Shown: positions 9,013 to 18,259, counted from the first letter of the stretch. The stretch: DNA of 64,000 nt from Chromatiaceae bacterium (GCA_024235175.1 JACKMX010000003.1:372001-436000), one strand, 5' to 3'. The notes: a model not told the origin generated them from the letters alone. Made by a program: numbers and translations.

Positions 9013-10095
9013 CTACCCAACCAGGGCGGATACGATGCGATCCTGATCCTTCTCCGACAGATAAGGATGCATGGGAATACTGAAAACCGTCTCTGACAGA
9101 TACTCGGCCACAGCAAGATCGGTCTGGTTCGTTTGCAAGGCCGGCTGCTTATTGAGTGGAACAGGGTAGTGAACCGCTGTAGGGATTTCCGCCGCCTGCA
9201 GTTTTTTCAACATTTGATCTCTGTGGTCGGATAGCAGCGTGTACTGCGCATAGACACTGGTGTTTCCCTGCGCAATTACCGGTGTGGTGAGACCTGTTCC
9301 CAGCTGGTTGATCAACTTGCTGTAGCGCGCACCGATTTTCCGGCGTGCATCAACCTCTTCTGGAAAAATATCCAGTTTGGCCAGCAGGACCGCTGCCTGC
9401 AGAGTGTCGATGCGGGCATTCAGGCCAATTCTGGGATGGTGATAACGCCGGTCCTGGCCATGATTTCGAATCTCTCTCATCGCCTTGGCGAGTTCGTCAT
9501 CGTTGGTGAAACAGGCGCCGCTGTCACCATAACCGCCCAGTGGCTTGGAAGGGAAAAAGCTTGTGCAGCCGATTGTGGAAAGTCCACAGGACTGGCGTCC
9601 CTTATAGGTGGCGCCGAGGCTTTGTGCACCATCTTCAATGACGGGCAGAGCGTGCCTGGCCGCAATTGCGTTAATGGCGTCGAAATCAGCGCATTGGCCA
9701 TAGAGGCTGACCGGCATGATCGCTTTCGTTCTTGAAGTGATTGCCGCCTCGATCTTTGTCGGGTCGATGTTGTAGGTGGTGGCCTCGATGTCCACGAAAA
9801 CAGGCCTGGCACCGAGCAGAGCGATCATCTCACCGGTGGCAATAAAGGTGAATGGCGTGGTGATGACTTCGTCATCCCTGCCGATTTCCAATGCCATCAT
9901 CGCCATTAAAAGGGCATCTGTGCCCGAGGAGACGCCGATGCAGTGTTTCACTCCGACGAATTGGGACAGCCGCGCCTCGAGCTCCTGAATCTCGGGTCCC
10001 AATATATATTGACCATGATTCAACACACTCCGAATCCGGTCATTGACCTGATCCTCGATACGCGCATATTGCGCTTTGAGGTCGATGAATTGCAT
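9013..10095 (-). CDS. UDP-sugar aminotransferase, DegT/DnrJ/EryC1/StrS family (WbpE-like)
   Basis: The frame is open further upstream, but the ATG at 10095 (MQFIDLKAQYARIEDQ) is the family start, giving 360 residues. It is a PLP-dependent sugar aminotransferase: the PLP contact region is SSGTDALLMAM, the aspartate is in VIEDGAQSLGA, and the Schiff-base lysine is in FFPSKPLGGYGD. Long stretches such as PVSLYGQCADFDAINAIA and HYPVPLNKQPAL look like Pseudomonas WbpE, which aminates the 3-keto sugar in UDP-ManNAc(3NAc)A synthesis. The WbpB (oxidase) and WbpD (acetyltransferase) partners are not in this window, so the exact product is open. Confidence 0.82.
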   Translation of the reverse strand: MQFIDLKAQYARIEDQVNDRIRSVLNHGQYILGPEIQELEARLSQFVGVKHCIGVSSGTDALLMAMMALEIGRDDEVITTPFTFIATGEMIALLGARPVFVDIEATTYNIDPTKIEAAITSRTKAIMPVSLYGQCADFDAINAIAARHALPVIEDGAQSLGATYKGRQSCGLSTIGCTSFFPSKPLGGYGDSGACFTNDDELAKAMREIRNHGQDRRYHHPRIGLNARIDTLQAAVLLAKLDIFPEEVDARRKIGARYSKLINQLGTGLTTPVIAQGNTSVYAQYTLLSDHRDQMLKKLQAAEIPTAVHYPVPLNKQPALQTNQTDLAVAEYLSETVFSIPMHPYLSEKDQDRIVSALVG

Positions 10096-10148
10096 TGGGG
10101 GATTCCTTGGGTTTTTCTGGTGGAGAAATTGATCAATTGTACTGCAGT

Positions 10149-10900
10149 AAAGGGGACGCATCTATTATTCCGGTTCAGCGGGCCTCCCCCGTCCCCGCCT
10201 CTCAATTCTTGCACCGACTCTCCGCTCTATCTCATCGATGAAACACTGATTTCCGGTTAGTTGATTCCTGTTGACCGATTCATCCAAAAACTGTTTTTCC
10301 GATAGCGGGGTGCCGGCTTCCAGATACGTCCTATATCGAAGCCTTCGTTCACTGTTCGTGTCCGCCAGTCCGATATAGCAGGCGTCCCGATCGAGCATCC
10401 CCAAGCCACGATCCAGTACTCTTTCCCGGTAACTGGACCAGAGGTACGCCTCCGCGCTCGTTACCATACCCGCTCTGACGGGGTTCAACTCCACATAGCG
10501 GCAGCAACAGAGCAAGTAATCGTCTCTCTGTATCGGGCTTGCTTTGTAGCGCCCCTCCCACAGCGAACCGCTTCTTCCCTCCAATTTATTGACATAAGCG
10601 GATTGCCGGCCGTTGACTCTCTTCATAAGTAACGAGAGCGTCTTCGCGTCCCTGCCCGGTTCAGCGACGATATGGATATGGTTCGTCATCAAACACCATG
10701 CATAGAGCTTGATGCCAAGCGCCGTTTTCCACTCCTTCAGGTTTTCCAGATAGAACCGGTAATCCCGGTCTGTCAGGAACACCGCATTCCGGTTATGTCC
10801 TCTCTGCACAATATGGTGCGGACAGTTCGGTACCAATACTCTTGCCTTCCTTGGCATCGTATTCTCCTGTTGGGCTGGTTAAATAGATGCGTCCCCTTTT
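10149..10900. mobile_element. RAYT transposase unit bounded by an 18-base inverted repeat
   Basis: The sequence AAAGGGGACGCATCTATT at 10149-10166 recurs inverted at 10882-10900 (AATAGATGCGTCCCCTTTT). The two copies frame a single Y1 transposase gene, as in REP/RAYT units. The left copy overlaps the 3' end of the transposase gene, and the right copy lies just upstream of its start. Confidence 0.7.
10165..10857 (-). CDS. REP-associated tyrosine transposase (RAYT, Y1/HUH family)
   Basis: The product is 230 residues. It belongs to the IS200-like Y1 transposases that are usually domesticated around REP sequences. The HUH metal-binding motif is visible as NHIHIV (His60 and His62), and downstream come the family blocks LWEGRYKASPI and YVELNPVRAGMV, with the SSYRERVL segment after them. 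Such proteins nick single-stranded REP hairpins. It sits between two polysaccharide genes and is flanked by an inverted repeat, so it is probably an insertion unrelated to sugar metabolism. The frame is intact. Confidence 0.88.
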   Translation of the reverse strand: MPRKARVLVPNCPHHIVQRGHNRNAVFLTDRDYRFYLENLKEWKTALGIKLYAWCLMTNHIHIVAEPGRDAKTLSLLMKRVNGRQSAYVNKLEGRSGSLWEGRYKASPIQRDDYLLCCCRYVELNPVRAGMVTSAEAYLWSSYRERVLDRGLGMLDRDACYIGLADTNSERRLRYRTYLEAGTPLSEKQFLDESVNRNQLTGNQCFIDEIERRVGARIERRGRGRPAEPE

Positions 10901-11254
10901 TCTGGTTATTATTGTATAAATCGCATCATTTGGCGGGGCAGTTTCTGGACAGACAGTGTACGAAAAAATGCGCTCGAAGAGTAAACCGATGGATAAATCG
11001 CGTGCCGTTTAAAAAAACTCGGCCATTGTAGCTGAGCTGGTTTCTGGCAAAAATGCGGTTTTCCAGCGGCGTTGCGGGGGCTTCAACAATAAAGCGGAAC
11101 GGACCACCAGAAAAGCATATGGATTCAGGACTTACCATGCGGCTGAAATTTCTCCATAGCGTACGTCTTGAGCTCTATCTGTCACGAAAGCAACCTTCAA
11201 ATTTTACTGACGAGTCAAATATGGGATTGGTCATGACCGACCGGGATTTGTTTT
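10858..11254. other. Intergenic region between RAYT and wzx
   Basis: These 397 bases hold the right-hand RAYT repeat (10882-10900). The rest has no supported gene; short open frames here have no recognisable features. The region probably includes the wzx promoter, but no clear one was identified. Confidence 0.4.
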
Positions 11255-12697
11255 TTGAATAATTCAAAAACAATAAAACAAGGAATAACCTGGCAGGCGT
11301 TGGAGTCGGTTTATTATTTCGCGCTCAACTTTCTCCTGATTTTAATTGTAGCCCGATACATCGATGCGGGGATGTATGGAACGTACACAACACTTTTTGT
11401 TGTCGTCGTATTTCTTTCTGAAATTACCGATTTTGGTTTTAAAAACATAATCATCAGACAGCAGTACACAGAAGAAAAAATCTATGTGGTCTATATACTG
11501 CTCCTGATTTCAGCCTGCCTGATTTTATTGCTGTATGAATTGACAGTTTCATTTTTCTGGGATCGGTATCAATTGGCGCTGGGCAGCATTCTGTACGCGC
11601 AAACATTTGGTATTTTGATTCCTCTGCTGGCTGTAAACAACTTCTTGACAAATGTATACCGCAAGGATCTGCGCTTTAAACGGGTTGCCATCGTTAGAAG
11701 TCTCTCCTATTCGATTACCTTTGTGACAACTATCGGATTGACTGCGCTCTATAGAGATAAATGGGGCTTATTGATTGGGTTGACCGCCGGAGAAATTATC
11801 AGATTACTTACTTTCAGAACCGGCTTGGATTGGCAGAAGAGCAAAGCAGGCCTCAATCAACTGAATCAGTATCTGAACGAGTTCCGGAACTCTGCGGGGT
11901 TGTATATCTCTCATTTGCTAGGATATATGTCTCGAAATATCGACTATCTTCTAATTGCTGCGTTACTCAGTGTGGAGGCTGTAGGTGTATATGCGCTTGC
12001 TTACAAAATTATGAGCGCACCTGTCAGGCAGATTGGGGGCATCATTAATAAAATCATGTTTCCTATCTATGGCCGTGAGAAAGAAATGGCAACGATTACT
12101 GAAATGTTCTGTTTTTCGATACGTACAATCGCTTTCTATTCATCGATAGTATTTTTTATATTGGCATCCATATCACAAAATCTGATAGATCTTCTATTCA
12201 CCAGTGAGTGGAAGGACACCGGGAGTGTACTCGCAATAATGTCTATGGCTGGTATATTCCTGATAATCCACAATGCAACGGAGCCGCTACTGAAAATTAC
12301 AGTCAGCCAGAAAACTTTGGTTTTTAGACAGATGTTTTATTTGGTCGTTATAGTTGCATGCGTAACCGCAGGCGCCATGTTCGATCTTATCTGGGCATGC
12401 GTGGGCTTTTTGGCCGCGCTTTTTTTGTCATTTGTGTTGTCTGTGAAGATATCGTTCGATTCAATTGGCGCCGATTTCAGACCAACCAGTACCAGAATGA
12501 TTGAATATCTGCTGCTGGGCGTGATTTTTTATTTTGTTAATAAAGCAGTTCTTCTTTTTGGTGCTCAATTTTCGGAATCCCTTGTTATACCCTTTATTCT
12601 TCTGCTTGATATGGGTTTGCTTGCTGCCGTCTTGAAAATATACAGAAGGAGAAATGAAACAGGGGATCGTTCTATATTTATTCCCGGATTTTTATAG
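11255..12697 (+). CDS. Wzx-type O-unit flippase (polysaccharide transport protein)
   Basis: The product is 480 residues and strongly hydrophobic, with about 12-14 predicted membrane segments, as in the MATE/MOP-superfamily Wzx and RfbX proteins. The N-terminus (GITWQALESVYYFALNFLLI) and the DFGFKNIIIRQQ loop are typical of this family. It would flip undecaprenyl-diphosphate-linked repeat units to the periplasmic face. No in-frame ATG precedes the conserved N-terminus, so a TTG at 11255 with a GGGA element upstream is used. Its base composition is clearly more AT-rich than hldE or msbA, as expected of a horizontally exchanged O-antigen locus. The asparagine-synthase-like gene is convergent, 22 bases away. 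Confidence 0.82.
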   Translation: MNNSKTIKQGITWQALESVYYFALNFLLILIVARYIDAGMYGTYTTLFVVVVFLSEITDFGFKNIIIRQQYTEEKIYVVYILLLISACLILLLYELTVSFFWDRYQLALGSILYAQTFGILIPLLAVNNFLTNVYRKDLRFKRVAIVRSLSYSITFVTTIGLTALYRDKWGLLIGLTAGEIIRLLTFRTGLDWQKSKAGLNQLNQYLNEFRNSAGLYISHLLGYMSRNIDYLLIAALLSVEAVGVYALAYKIMSAPVRQIGGIINKIMFPIYGREKEMATITEMFCFSIRTIAFYSSIVFFILASISQNLIDLLFTSEWKDTGSVLAIMSMAGIFLIIHNATEPLLKITVSQKTLVFRQMFYLVVIVACVTAGAMFDLIWACVGFLAALFLSFVLSVKISFDSIGADFRPTSTRMIEYLLLGVIFYFVNKAVLLFGAQFSESLVIPFILLLDMGLLAAVLKIYRRRNETGDRSIFIPGFL

Positions 12698-12719
12698 AGA
12701 CCGGGACGAGGTGGAAAAG

Positions 12720-14534
12720 TTATTTGCCAGACGGCTCTCTCAGCTGGAGCCAGGATGCCAGTGAATGGAGTAAAAAATAGGCTCTTTTCAAATTAGACCC
12801 CTTTTTGCTCAGTAGCTTCATTCCATCGATGCCGGTTTTCTTGCGAAGATATTCGTTATCGGTTTTTGTGAATAGATTTTGGTAATCGGTTGTTTTCCAG
12901 CCGAACCCGGTTTTGGGTCGTTCCCAGTCTTTAGTGGGGAGTCTCGATTTACACAGAGATCGAAGGATGCTTTTAGGTCCTTCGCGCAGCATAACGCTTG
13001 AGTCGATTCTAAGAGCAGCCTCTACCATGGAGTCATTCAAAAACAGTGCCCGGGCTTCGACTGAATTATACATCGATGCCCTGTCCACCTTATATAGCAT
13101 CTGATTTGGCAGTTTGAACACAAGGTTCAGTATTCTGAACTTTGACAATGGATCCAGGTCCTTATACTCATCGATAATTTTCAACACATGGTGAGAGGGG
13201 TCATATTCTGAATCAATTACACCTGATCTTTCGTGCAATTTGAAACCATTGGACGATAAATCGAGAAGCAGTTGATTCTCGGATAGTCCAAGACGATGAA
13301 TGTTACTGAAATGGCCGCTCACCGGTATTATCGATGAGGTTTTTCTGAATAAATATCGTATAAAATCCCATCTTCGATGAAGCAGGGGTGTTAAAGATTT
13401 CAGCTTTGAGAAGGAGGGGTAGCCTGAAAACAGCTCGTCTGCTCCATCACCCGTTATTACGACCGGGCAATTTTCAGCTCTTGCATTGGAAAAAACGATA
13501 TTGCTGGGGATTATCGATGTATCGTCAAACGGTTGATCGCAAATAAGATTGAGGCATTTGAGGGAATCTTCAACATCCTCGGCATTAATGAATTTCAGTA
13601 GGTGAGCCTGGTGGTTGTAAAATTGTGATATGGGCAAAGCACGACTCGCAGCATCATCACCTGCACCGAAATCTGCGGTAATGGCGAGCAGCTCCGGATC
13701 GACTTTTCTGGCCGCCGTAAACAACAGGCTGGAGTCAATGCCGCCACTGAACAAACAGCCAACTTTTGCACTGGAGACGAGCCCCTCCCTGACAATTTTA
13801 TCGAGGTTCTCCGAAATGAGATCCACAGCATCATTGGGAGTGGTAATGTCATTGATCAGTGTGGGCTTCCAGTAGCGGGAGCGTTGAATAGGGGATACAC
13901 GGTTATTGCCATATCCAAATTTGAGGTAGGACCCAGGTTCAACAGCATAGACATCTTTGTACATCGTATAGGGAGCAGGTACAAAGCCATATGTTACGAA
14001 GTCTGTAAAGGACTCATTTCTGATTTCATTGATACTCTCAACGGGCAGAAGATTGGTTGTGGATCCGAAAAACAGATTGCTTCTGTTTTGATGGAAATAA
14101 AGCGGTTTCTGCCCCAGTTTGTCACGAGCCAGTAGGAGTGTATTATCAGAATGATCGAAAAAAGCTATGGCAAAAAAACCGTTAAAGTATTCGAGCGCAG
14201 ATGAACCCCACTCTTGCAGTGCTGCCGCCACTACCTGCGTATCTGAAACGCCTGATAGTTCGTGATGTCTCTGCCGGAGTCTCTTTTTAATATCATCTTT
14301 GTTGTAAAGATTTCCATTGTAAAGCAATGTGGAGTTACGGTATTCAAACGGCTGGACGCCATCCCTTTCATCACCCTGGATAACGAGACGGGCGTGAAAG
14401 GCAGAGAAAAATCTGTGGTTAACACGATTTAGCTGGTCCGGGCCTCTTCTGGAAATTTCCTCCCTGATTCCCTGAATATGCTTGTCAAACATATCTTTAT
14501 CAAAAGCACCGTATACCCCTGTAAATCCGCACAT
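12720..14534 (-). CDS. Asparagine synthase-like glutamine amidotransferase (AsnB/WbpS type)
   Basis: The product is 604 residues. It has an N-terminal class II glutaminase domain starting at Cys2 (MCGFTGVYG, with SRRGPDQ and LLYNGNLYN) and a C-terminal ATP-pyrophosphatase domain with the PP-loop LFSGGIDSS and the block VVITGDGADELFSGYPSF. Family members make asparagine. Homologues inside O-antigen clusters, such as Pseudomonas WbpS, are thought to amidate uronic acid sugars. Its location between wzx and glycosyltransferases, with ugd nearby, favours sugar amidation, but the sequence alone does not exclude asparagine synthesis. It starts 16 bases after the upstream minus-strand glycosyltransferase gene, so the two are likely one operon. 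Confidence 0.85.
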   Translation of the reverse strand: MCGFTGVYGAFDKDMFDKHIQGIREEISRRGPDQLNRVNHRFFSAFHARLVIQGDERDGVQPFEYRNSTLLYNGNLYNKDDIKKRLRQRHHELSGVSDTQVVAAALQEWGSSALEYFNGFFAIAFFDHSDNTLLLARDKLGQKPLYFHQNRSNLFFGSTTNLLPVESINEIRNESFTDFVTYGFVPAPYTMYKDVYAVEPGSYLKFGYGNNRVSPIQRSRYWKPTLINDITTPNDAVDLISENLDKIVREGLVSSAKVGCLFSGGIDSSLLFTAARKVDPELLAITADFGAGDDAASRALPISQFYNHQAHLLKFINAEDVEDSLKCLNLICDQPFDDTSIIPSNIVFSNARAENCPVVITGDGADELFSGYPSFSKLKSLTPLLHRRWDFIRYLFRKTSSIIPVSGHFSNIHRLGLSENQLLLDLSSNGFKLHERSGVIDSEYDPSHHVLKIIDEYKDLDPLSKFRILNLVFKLPNQMLYKVDRASMYNSVEARALFLNDSMVEAALRIDSSVMLREGPKSILRSLCKSRLPTKDWERPKTGFGWKTTDYQNLFTKTDNEYLRKKTGIDGMKLLSKKGSNLKRAYFLLHSLASWLQLREPSGK

Positions 14535-14550
14535 CTTTACCAGGCCCTAG

Positions 14551-15603
14551 TTACACCTTGTTTTCGGTCAGCTCAAGATACTTGGCCATCATCGTGTCAG
14601 TTCCACACTTATTTTTGATAATCTGCAAGTTATTATACAAAACCTTCCGGCGCTCCTCCTGACTCATGGAAATGGCGTCTTTCAAAGCTTTTGCGATACT
14701 TTCAGGATTTGACTCGAAAAGGTAGGTCTTTATTCCGATGTTGCCAATCTCTTTGTGAGGCGTGCTGTCAACGAGAATGGGAATGCAACCAGCCGCAGCT
14801 GCCTCCAGAACCGCAATCGGCATTCCATCACTGTTGGAGGCGGAAATGTAAAACTCGGATTCAGACATCAATGCCAAAGCCGAATCTCTTGGAATAATTC
14901 CCAGAAACTCAACTTTTTTCTCCAGGCCTAATTGATCTTTTAGCCGTATAAGGCTGGCTTTCTCTTTGCCATCACCCGCGATCAATAGCTTGTAATCCGG
15001 GTGAAGATTAACCAGAGAAGAGATAACCAGATCGACGTTTTTCTCCTTTATCAGTCGTGTTGCGATAACAAGCTGCTTTTTCTTGTGAGATTCAGGAGGT
15101 ATTCTGTCCAGATTGATGCCATGCTGTATTGTTTCAACCCGGTCTCCTCCAATTGTGCTGAACCAGGAGGGCAGGGATTCACGGACAGCCCTGCTACAGC
15201 ATACGAAGTGTGTGAAGAAAGGAATGGACAGCGTCAGGAATATTTTGTGCCTGAGTTTCAGATTATTGAAACAGGTACCAAGAGTAAAAATAACAGTCCG
15301 GTTTTTCCCGAACGTTATCAGACGGATCAGGGGGGCAAGAATTGCTATATTTGCATGATGAATATGGATAAATCTGTAATGAATCAGACTGGCTTTTACT
15401 ATGTTGGAAATGAACTTGAACCAGTTGTTATCTGCGTGATCGATTTTTATCGTTTCGGGGATATCAATTTTAGGAGCTGATAGCAGTTCCAATAAGATGG
15501 ACTGGCTGTTTGAAAAAGGCAGTGAAAACTGATTATACGGACCACTTAACTCGGAAACCGAAAAAAGAATCCTGAGGACTTTAGTCTGTTTTTCTATAAT
15601 CAT
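14551..15603 (-). CDS. GT4-family glycosyltransferase
   Basis: The ATG at 15603 (MIIEKQTKV) is preferred to a TTG nine bases upstream, giving 350 residues. It is a GT-B fold enzyme; the C-terminal half has ATRLIKEKNVDLVI, LLIAGDGKEKASL and SASNSDGMPIAVLEAAAAG. The last is the GT4 donor motif, with the first acidic position reading D rather than E. The N-terminal half contains RFIHIHHANIAIL. It is likely to add one sugar of the repeat unit. It lies upstream of the amidotransferase gene in the same direction. Substrates are not identifiable. Confidence 0.82.
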   Translation of the reverse strand: MIIEKQTKVLRILFSVSELSGPYNQFSLPFSNSQSILLELLSAPKIDIPETIKIDHADNNWFKFISNIVKASLIHYRFIHIHHANIAILAPLIRLITFGKNRTVIFTLGTCFNNLKLRHKIFLTLSIPFFTHFVCCSRAVRESLPSWFSTIGGDRVETIQHGINLDRIPPESHKKKQLVIATRLIKEKNVDLVISSLVNLHPDYKLLIAGDGKEKASLIRLKDQLGLEKKVEFLGIIPRDSALALMSESEFYISASNSDGMPIAVLEAAAAGCIPILVDSTPHKEIGNIGIKTYLFESNPESIAKALKDAISMSQEERRKVLYNNLQIIKNKCGTDTMMAKYLELTENKV

Positions 15604-16038
15604 TTTGATCAAAATCTGATGTGGATCGTCCGGATTCCGAATTTTGCCACAATTTCTTTCCTGTTCATGAAATTAAATTCGGATAGAAAAGTGTATGCGC
15701 TCCGGCGCTTTTATCCAATTGGCCTGTAGCACAAAATTGCAGAGCGAGGAGAGGGGGAATACTATTGTTGCCGCCATCCATTTTACTTAGCGTGCGTCCA
15801 GGAATTCAGCACAGTGTCATTCCGGCGGATGCCGGAGCAGTGGTACATGGATGTACTGATTACTGAGATAAGGATGCCGTCCCTGAGGTGTTGAATTCTC
15901 TGGATCCTGGCCCTTGCCAGGATGGCGTGCTCTGTTTTAATGGGATGATATCCGGTCGGATATCAAATTAGCGGTTCCCCGGAAGGTTACAGGAATTCCT
16001 GATCGTAACTAAACCCGAAACGAAGGGTAGCGGCAGTA
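15604..16038. other. Divergent intergenic region with a degenerate repeat
   Basis: This 435-base gap separates the minus-strand glycosyltransferase from the plus-strand sulfotransferase. It contains a palindromic repeat-like segment (15798-15928, listed separately). Promoters for both directions are presumably here but none is clear. Confidence 0.4.
15798..15928. repeat. Degenerate dispersed palindromic repeat
   Basis: GTCATTCCGGCGGATGCCGG near 15816 and TGGATCCTGGCCCTTGCCAG near 15901 resemble the two arms of a widespread proteobacterial intergenic repeat. CCAGGAATTCAGCAC at 15799 is also inverted as GTGTTGAATTCTCTGG near 15887. The copy is eroded. Confidence 0.45.
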
Positions 16039-16878
16039 ATGGGTAAGTTGAATGTTTTGTATATAGTCGGACTTTCCCGGTCCGGTACTACTTATTTGTC
16101 TAAAATGCTTTCCGAAGAGTTGCATGCGGTGTCGATCGGAGAGTCCATCAAGAATATAGAGATATACAGTGAGGAAAAAGAGCTTGGCAGATATCGTTCG
16201 GAGAACCGGAAATGCACATGCGGAGAGTTACCTGAGAACTGTTCCTTTTGGAGCGGGCTGATAAACAATGACTCGTTCCGGAATGATAAGGATAAGTTTC
16301 GCAGCGTTTTGCAGAAAGCGAACGAGTTATACGGAAATGCGTTGATTATAGATACTTCAAAAACAACGAAAAGACTGGAAGAGTATTATTTAAAAGAGTT
16401 AAGCGAAGGAAATATAAATCTGGCTTGTGTCAATCTGATTCGTCATTGCTATGGTCAAATCAACTCATACCAGAAGTATCACAAAAAGTGGAAGCGAAAA
16501 GGTATCCGGTCGTTGGTTATTACAGATGCGGTTTACTGGTTGTATAAAAATTACTCAAATATCAATTTTTTTAAACGCAGGGATATTCCCGTACTGACAG
16601 TATTTTACGAAGATACCATTTTTAAACGGGATGAGTTTTCACTTGTAGTCAGCGAATTTGTTGGAAATACGCTAACAGGCTATAGCAAACACAAACCGTT
16701 AATGCATGAAATGAGTGGCAATGAAGGGTTTAAACAGCGTGGCATGGAGAAGATAAGTTACGACAGTGCATGGTTCTATGATAAGAAACTTTTTTGGTAT
16801 TCGCTTCTTCTTTGGCCCATGATTATATTCAACAACAGGTGGTATAGAAGGTACAGGGTAGATCCGGAAAAGCCTTGA
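16039..16878 (+). CDS. PAPS-dependent sulfotransferase
   Basis: The product is 279 residues. The N-terminal GLSRSGTTYLSKML is the 5'-phosphosulfate-binding loop of the sulfotransferase superfamily. It is followed by CTCGELPENCSFW, a cysteine pattern common in bacterial carbohydrate sulfotransferases. NLIRHCYGQINSYQKYH (near residue 135) supplies the Arg/Ser of the 3'-phosphate site. The enzyme would move sulfate from PAPS to a sugar hydroxyl, probably on the surface polymer. It is followed after 7 bases by the Wzy-like gene, so the two form an operon. No PAPS synthesis genes are in the window. Confidence 0.85.
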   Translation: MGKLNVLYIVGLSRSGTTYLSKMLSEELHAVSIGESIKNIEIYSEEKELGRYRSENRKCTCGELPENCSFWSGLINNDSFRNDKDKFRSVLQKANELYGNALIIDTSKTTKRLEEYYLKELSEGNINLACVNLIRHCYGQINSYQKYHKKWKRKGIRSLVITDAVYWLYKNYSNINFFKRRDIPVLTVFYEDTIFKRDEFSLVVSEFVGNTLTGYSKHKPLMHEMSGNEGFKQRGMEKISYDSAWFYDKKLFWYSLLLWPMIIFNNRWYRRYRVDPEKP

Positions 16879-16885
16879 AAAGAGA

Positions 16886-18259
16886 TTGATATCTCTGCCA
16901 TGGCAAAAAACAGATATGGAAAGATTCCTGCTTGCCGTTTTGATATTGCCTTTTCTGACTGCTTCCGCGTTTCTTTATTTCAGAAATACAAGATTAAATT
17001 TTAACGCTTACGAAATTTTTATTTTCTTTACTACCATATACGCAGTGCTTGTTCCCTTGGACCACCTGTTAGGGTTGAGAATAAGAGAACACGAAAGCTT
17101 TCCAAGTCTCAATTATGATCCAGCAAATCCGGATATTACCTACGATATAATTTTTGTCGTCATACTCTATTACTTCTTTTTTGTTTCTGTCAGCGCAGCC
17201 TATTTCGTTCTTCGGTTTGTAAAACAGCACTATTTTAGAGATGTTCTAAAGCCGCACGAGAAAGGTGTGGTCTATTCAAGGCAATTTATTCCAAGCTCCA
17301 GATCGTTGGTCCTGCTTAATGTCGGACTGTTGGCGTTATACATTTACTTTGATATAGAGATGTTGTCCGGGCACCTGGATCTGGCTTCATCCTTGAAGCA
17401 GGTGCGAACACAGCTCGGGTTACATCATGAACCGATATACAGACTATTCTCCTTTTCGTCGAATATATTCGTTACTTTCAATACGCTCATCATTATCCTC
17501 GGGAAGGAAAAGAGATCTTCTCTAGTCTCACTTTCCGCAGTTATCCTGATGTCGCTTTATACAGGTGACAGGTCGACACTGTTTATAGTGATTATTATCG
17601 CGGTATTGGTGCACAAACCCGTGGTCAGGAGAGTGGACTCACTGGTTTTCATGGTCATGGCGGTGCTGTTTTTTGTGTATTTCAAGCCCACCTATAATTT
17701 TGTCGTTTCCTCACTTGCAGATAAGGAGCCGGTGAGCATTCTCGAAAGCTATTCTCAGATCGACGCTGGATTTTCCAGGATTGAGGCGCTGAGTCCTTTC
17801 GAGGTTATAAGAGCTGTCGTTGATGATATACATATGGAAAAACAGTATGGAGCAACCTATATCATAACCACACTCAATACCGCAATACCCTCAATGTTCA
17901 ATAAGTCGGATGTTCCAACACTGGCAGTTCAGTTCAAGGAGATATACGCCCCTTCCAGCAAAGGACATTTTGGTTTTTCACCGATTGCCGAAGCTATCAT
18001 CAATTTTGGCTATATTGGGATATTTTTGGTCGGCCTGCTGTTTGGAATATATCTGTTTATGATGAATTCTATCAGGATAGGTGTTTTTTATTATTTGAAT
18101 ATTATGGTAATTGCGAGGTTTTTTAGAACGGATTTTGCAAGTTTGGTTAAAAGGTATTTCGTTGTGGAATCTGCCGCAATAGTCATGGTGATGATTGCGT
18201 TAACAGTGGTTTATTATCTATATAAAAGCAGGGGTTCTTTCATCAGTAGGAAAGCATGA
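16886..18259 (+). CDS. Wzy-like O-antigen/capsule polymerase (membrane protein)
   Basis: The product is up to 457 residues from a TTG at 16886, or 447 from the ATG at 16916; neither has a strong ribosome binding site. It is hydrophobic throughout, with about 10-12 membrane segments and a larger periplasmic loop between residues 265 and 375. This matches the topology of Wzy polymerases and O-antigen ligases, which diverge so far that sequence motifs are rarely visible. TGDRSTLFIV and the SKGHFGFSPIAEAIINFGY segment resemble oligosaccharide repeat-unit polymerases. It would join lipid-linked repeat units in the periplasm. The context with Wzx, Wzz and an initiating transferase supports this. 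Confidence 0.7.
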   Translation: MISLPWQKTDMERFLLAVLILPFLTASAFLYFRNTRLNFNAYEIFIFFTTIYAVLVPLDHLLGLRIREHESFPSLNYDPANPDITYDIIFVVILYYFFFVSVSAAYFVLRFVKQHYFRDVLKPHEKGVVYSRQFIPSSRSLVLLNVGLLALYIYFDIEMLSGHLDLASSLKQVRTQLGLHHEPIYRLFSFSSNIFVTFNTLIIILGKEKRSSLVSLSAVILMSLYTGDRSTLFIVIIIAVLVHKPVVRRVDSLVFMVMAVLFFVYFKPTYNFVVSSLADKEPVSILESYSQIDAGFSRIEALSPFEVIRAVVDDIHMEKQYGATYIITTLNTAIPSMFNKSDVPTLAVQFKEIYAPSSKGHFGFSPIAEAIINFGYIGIFLVGLLFGIYLFMMNSIRIGVFYYLNIMVIARFFRTDFASLVKRYFVVESAAIVMVMIALTVVYYLYKSRGSFISRKA

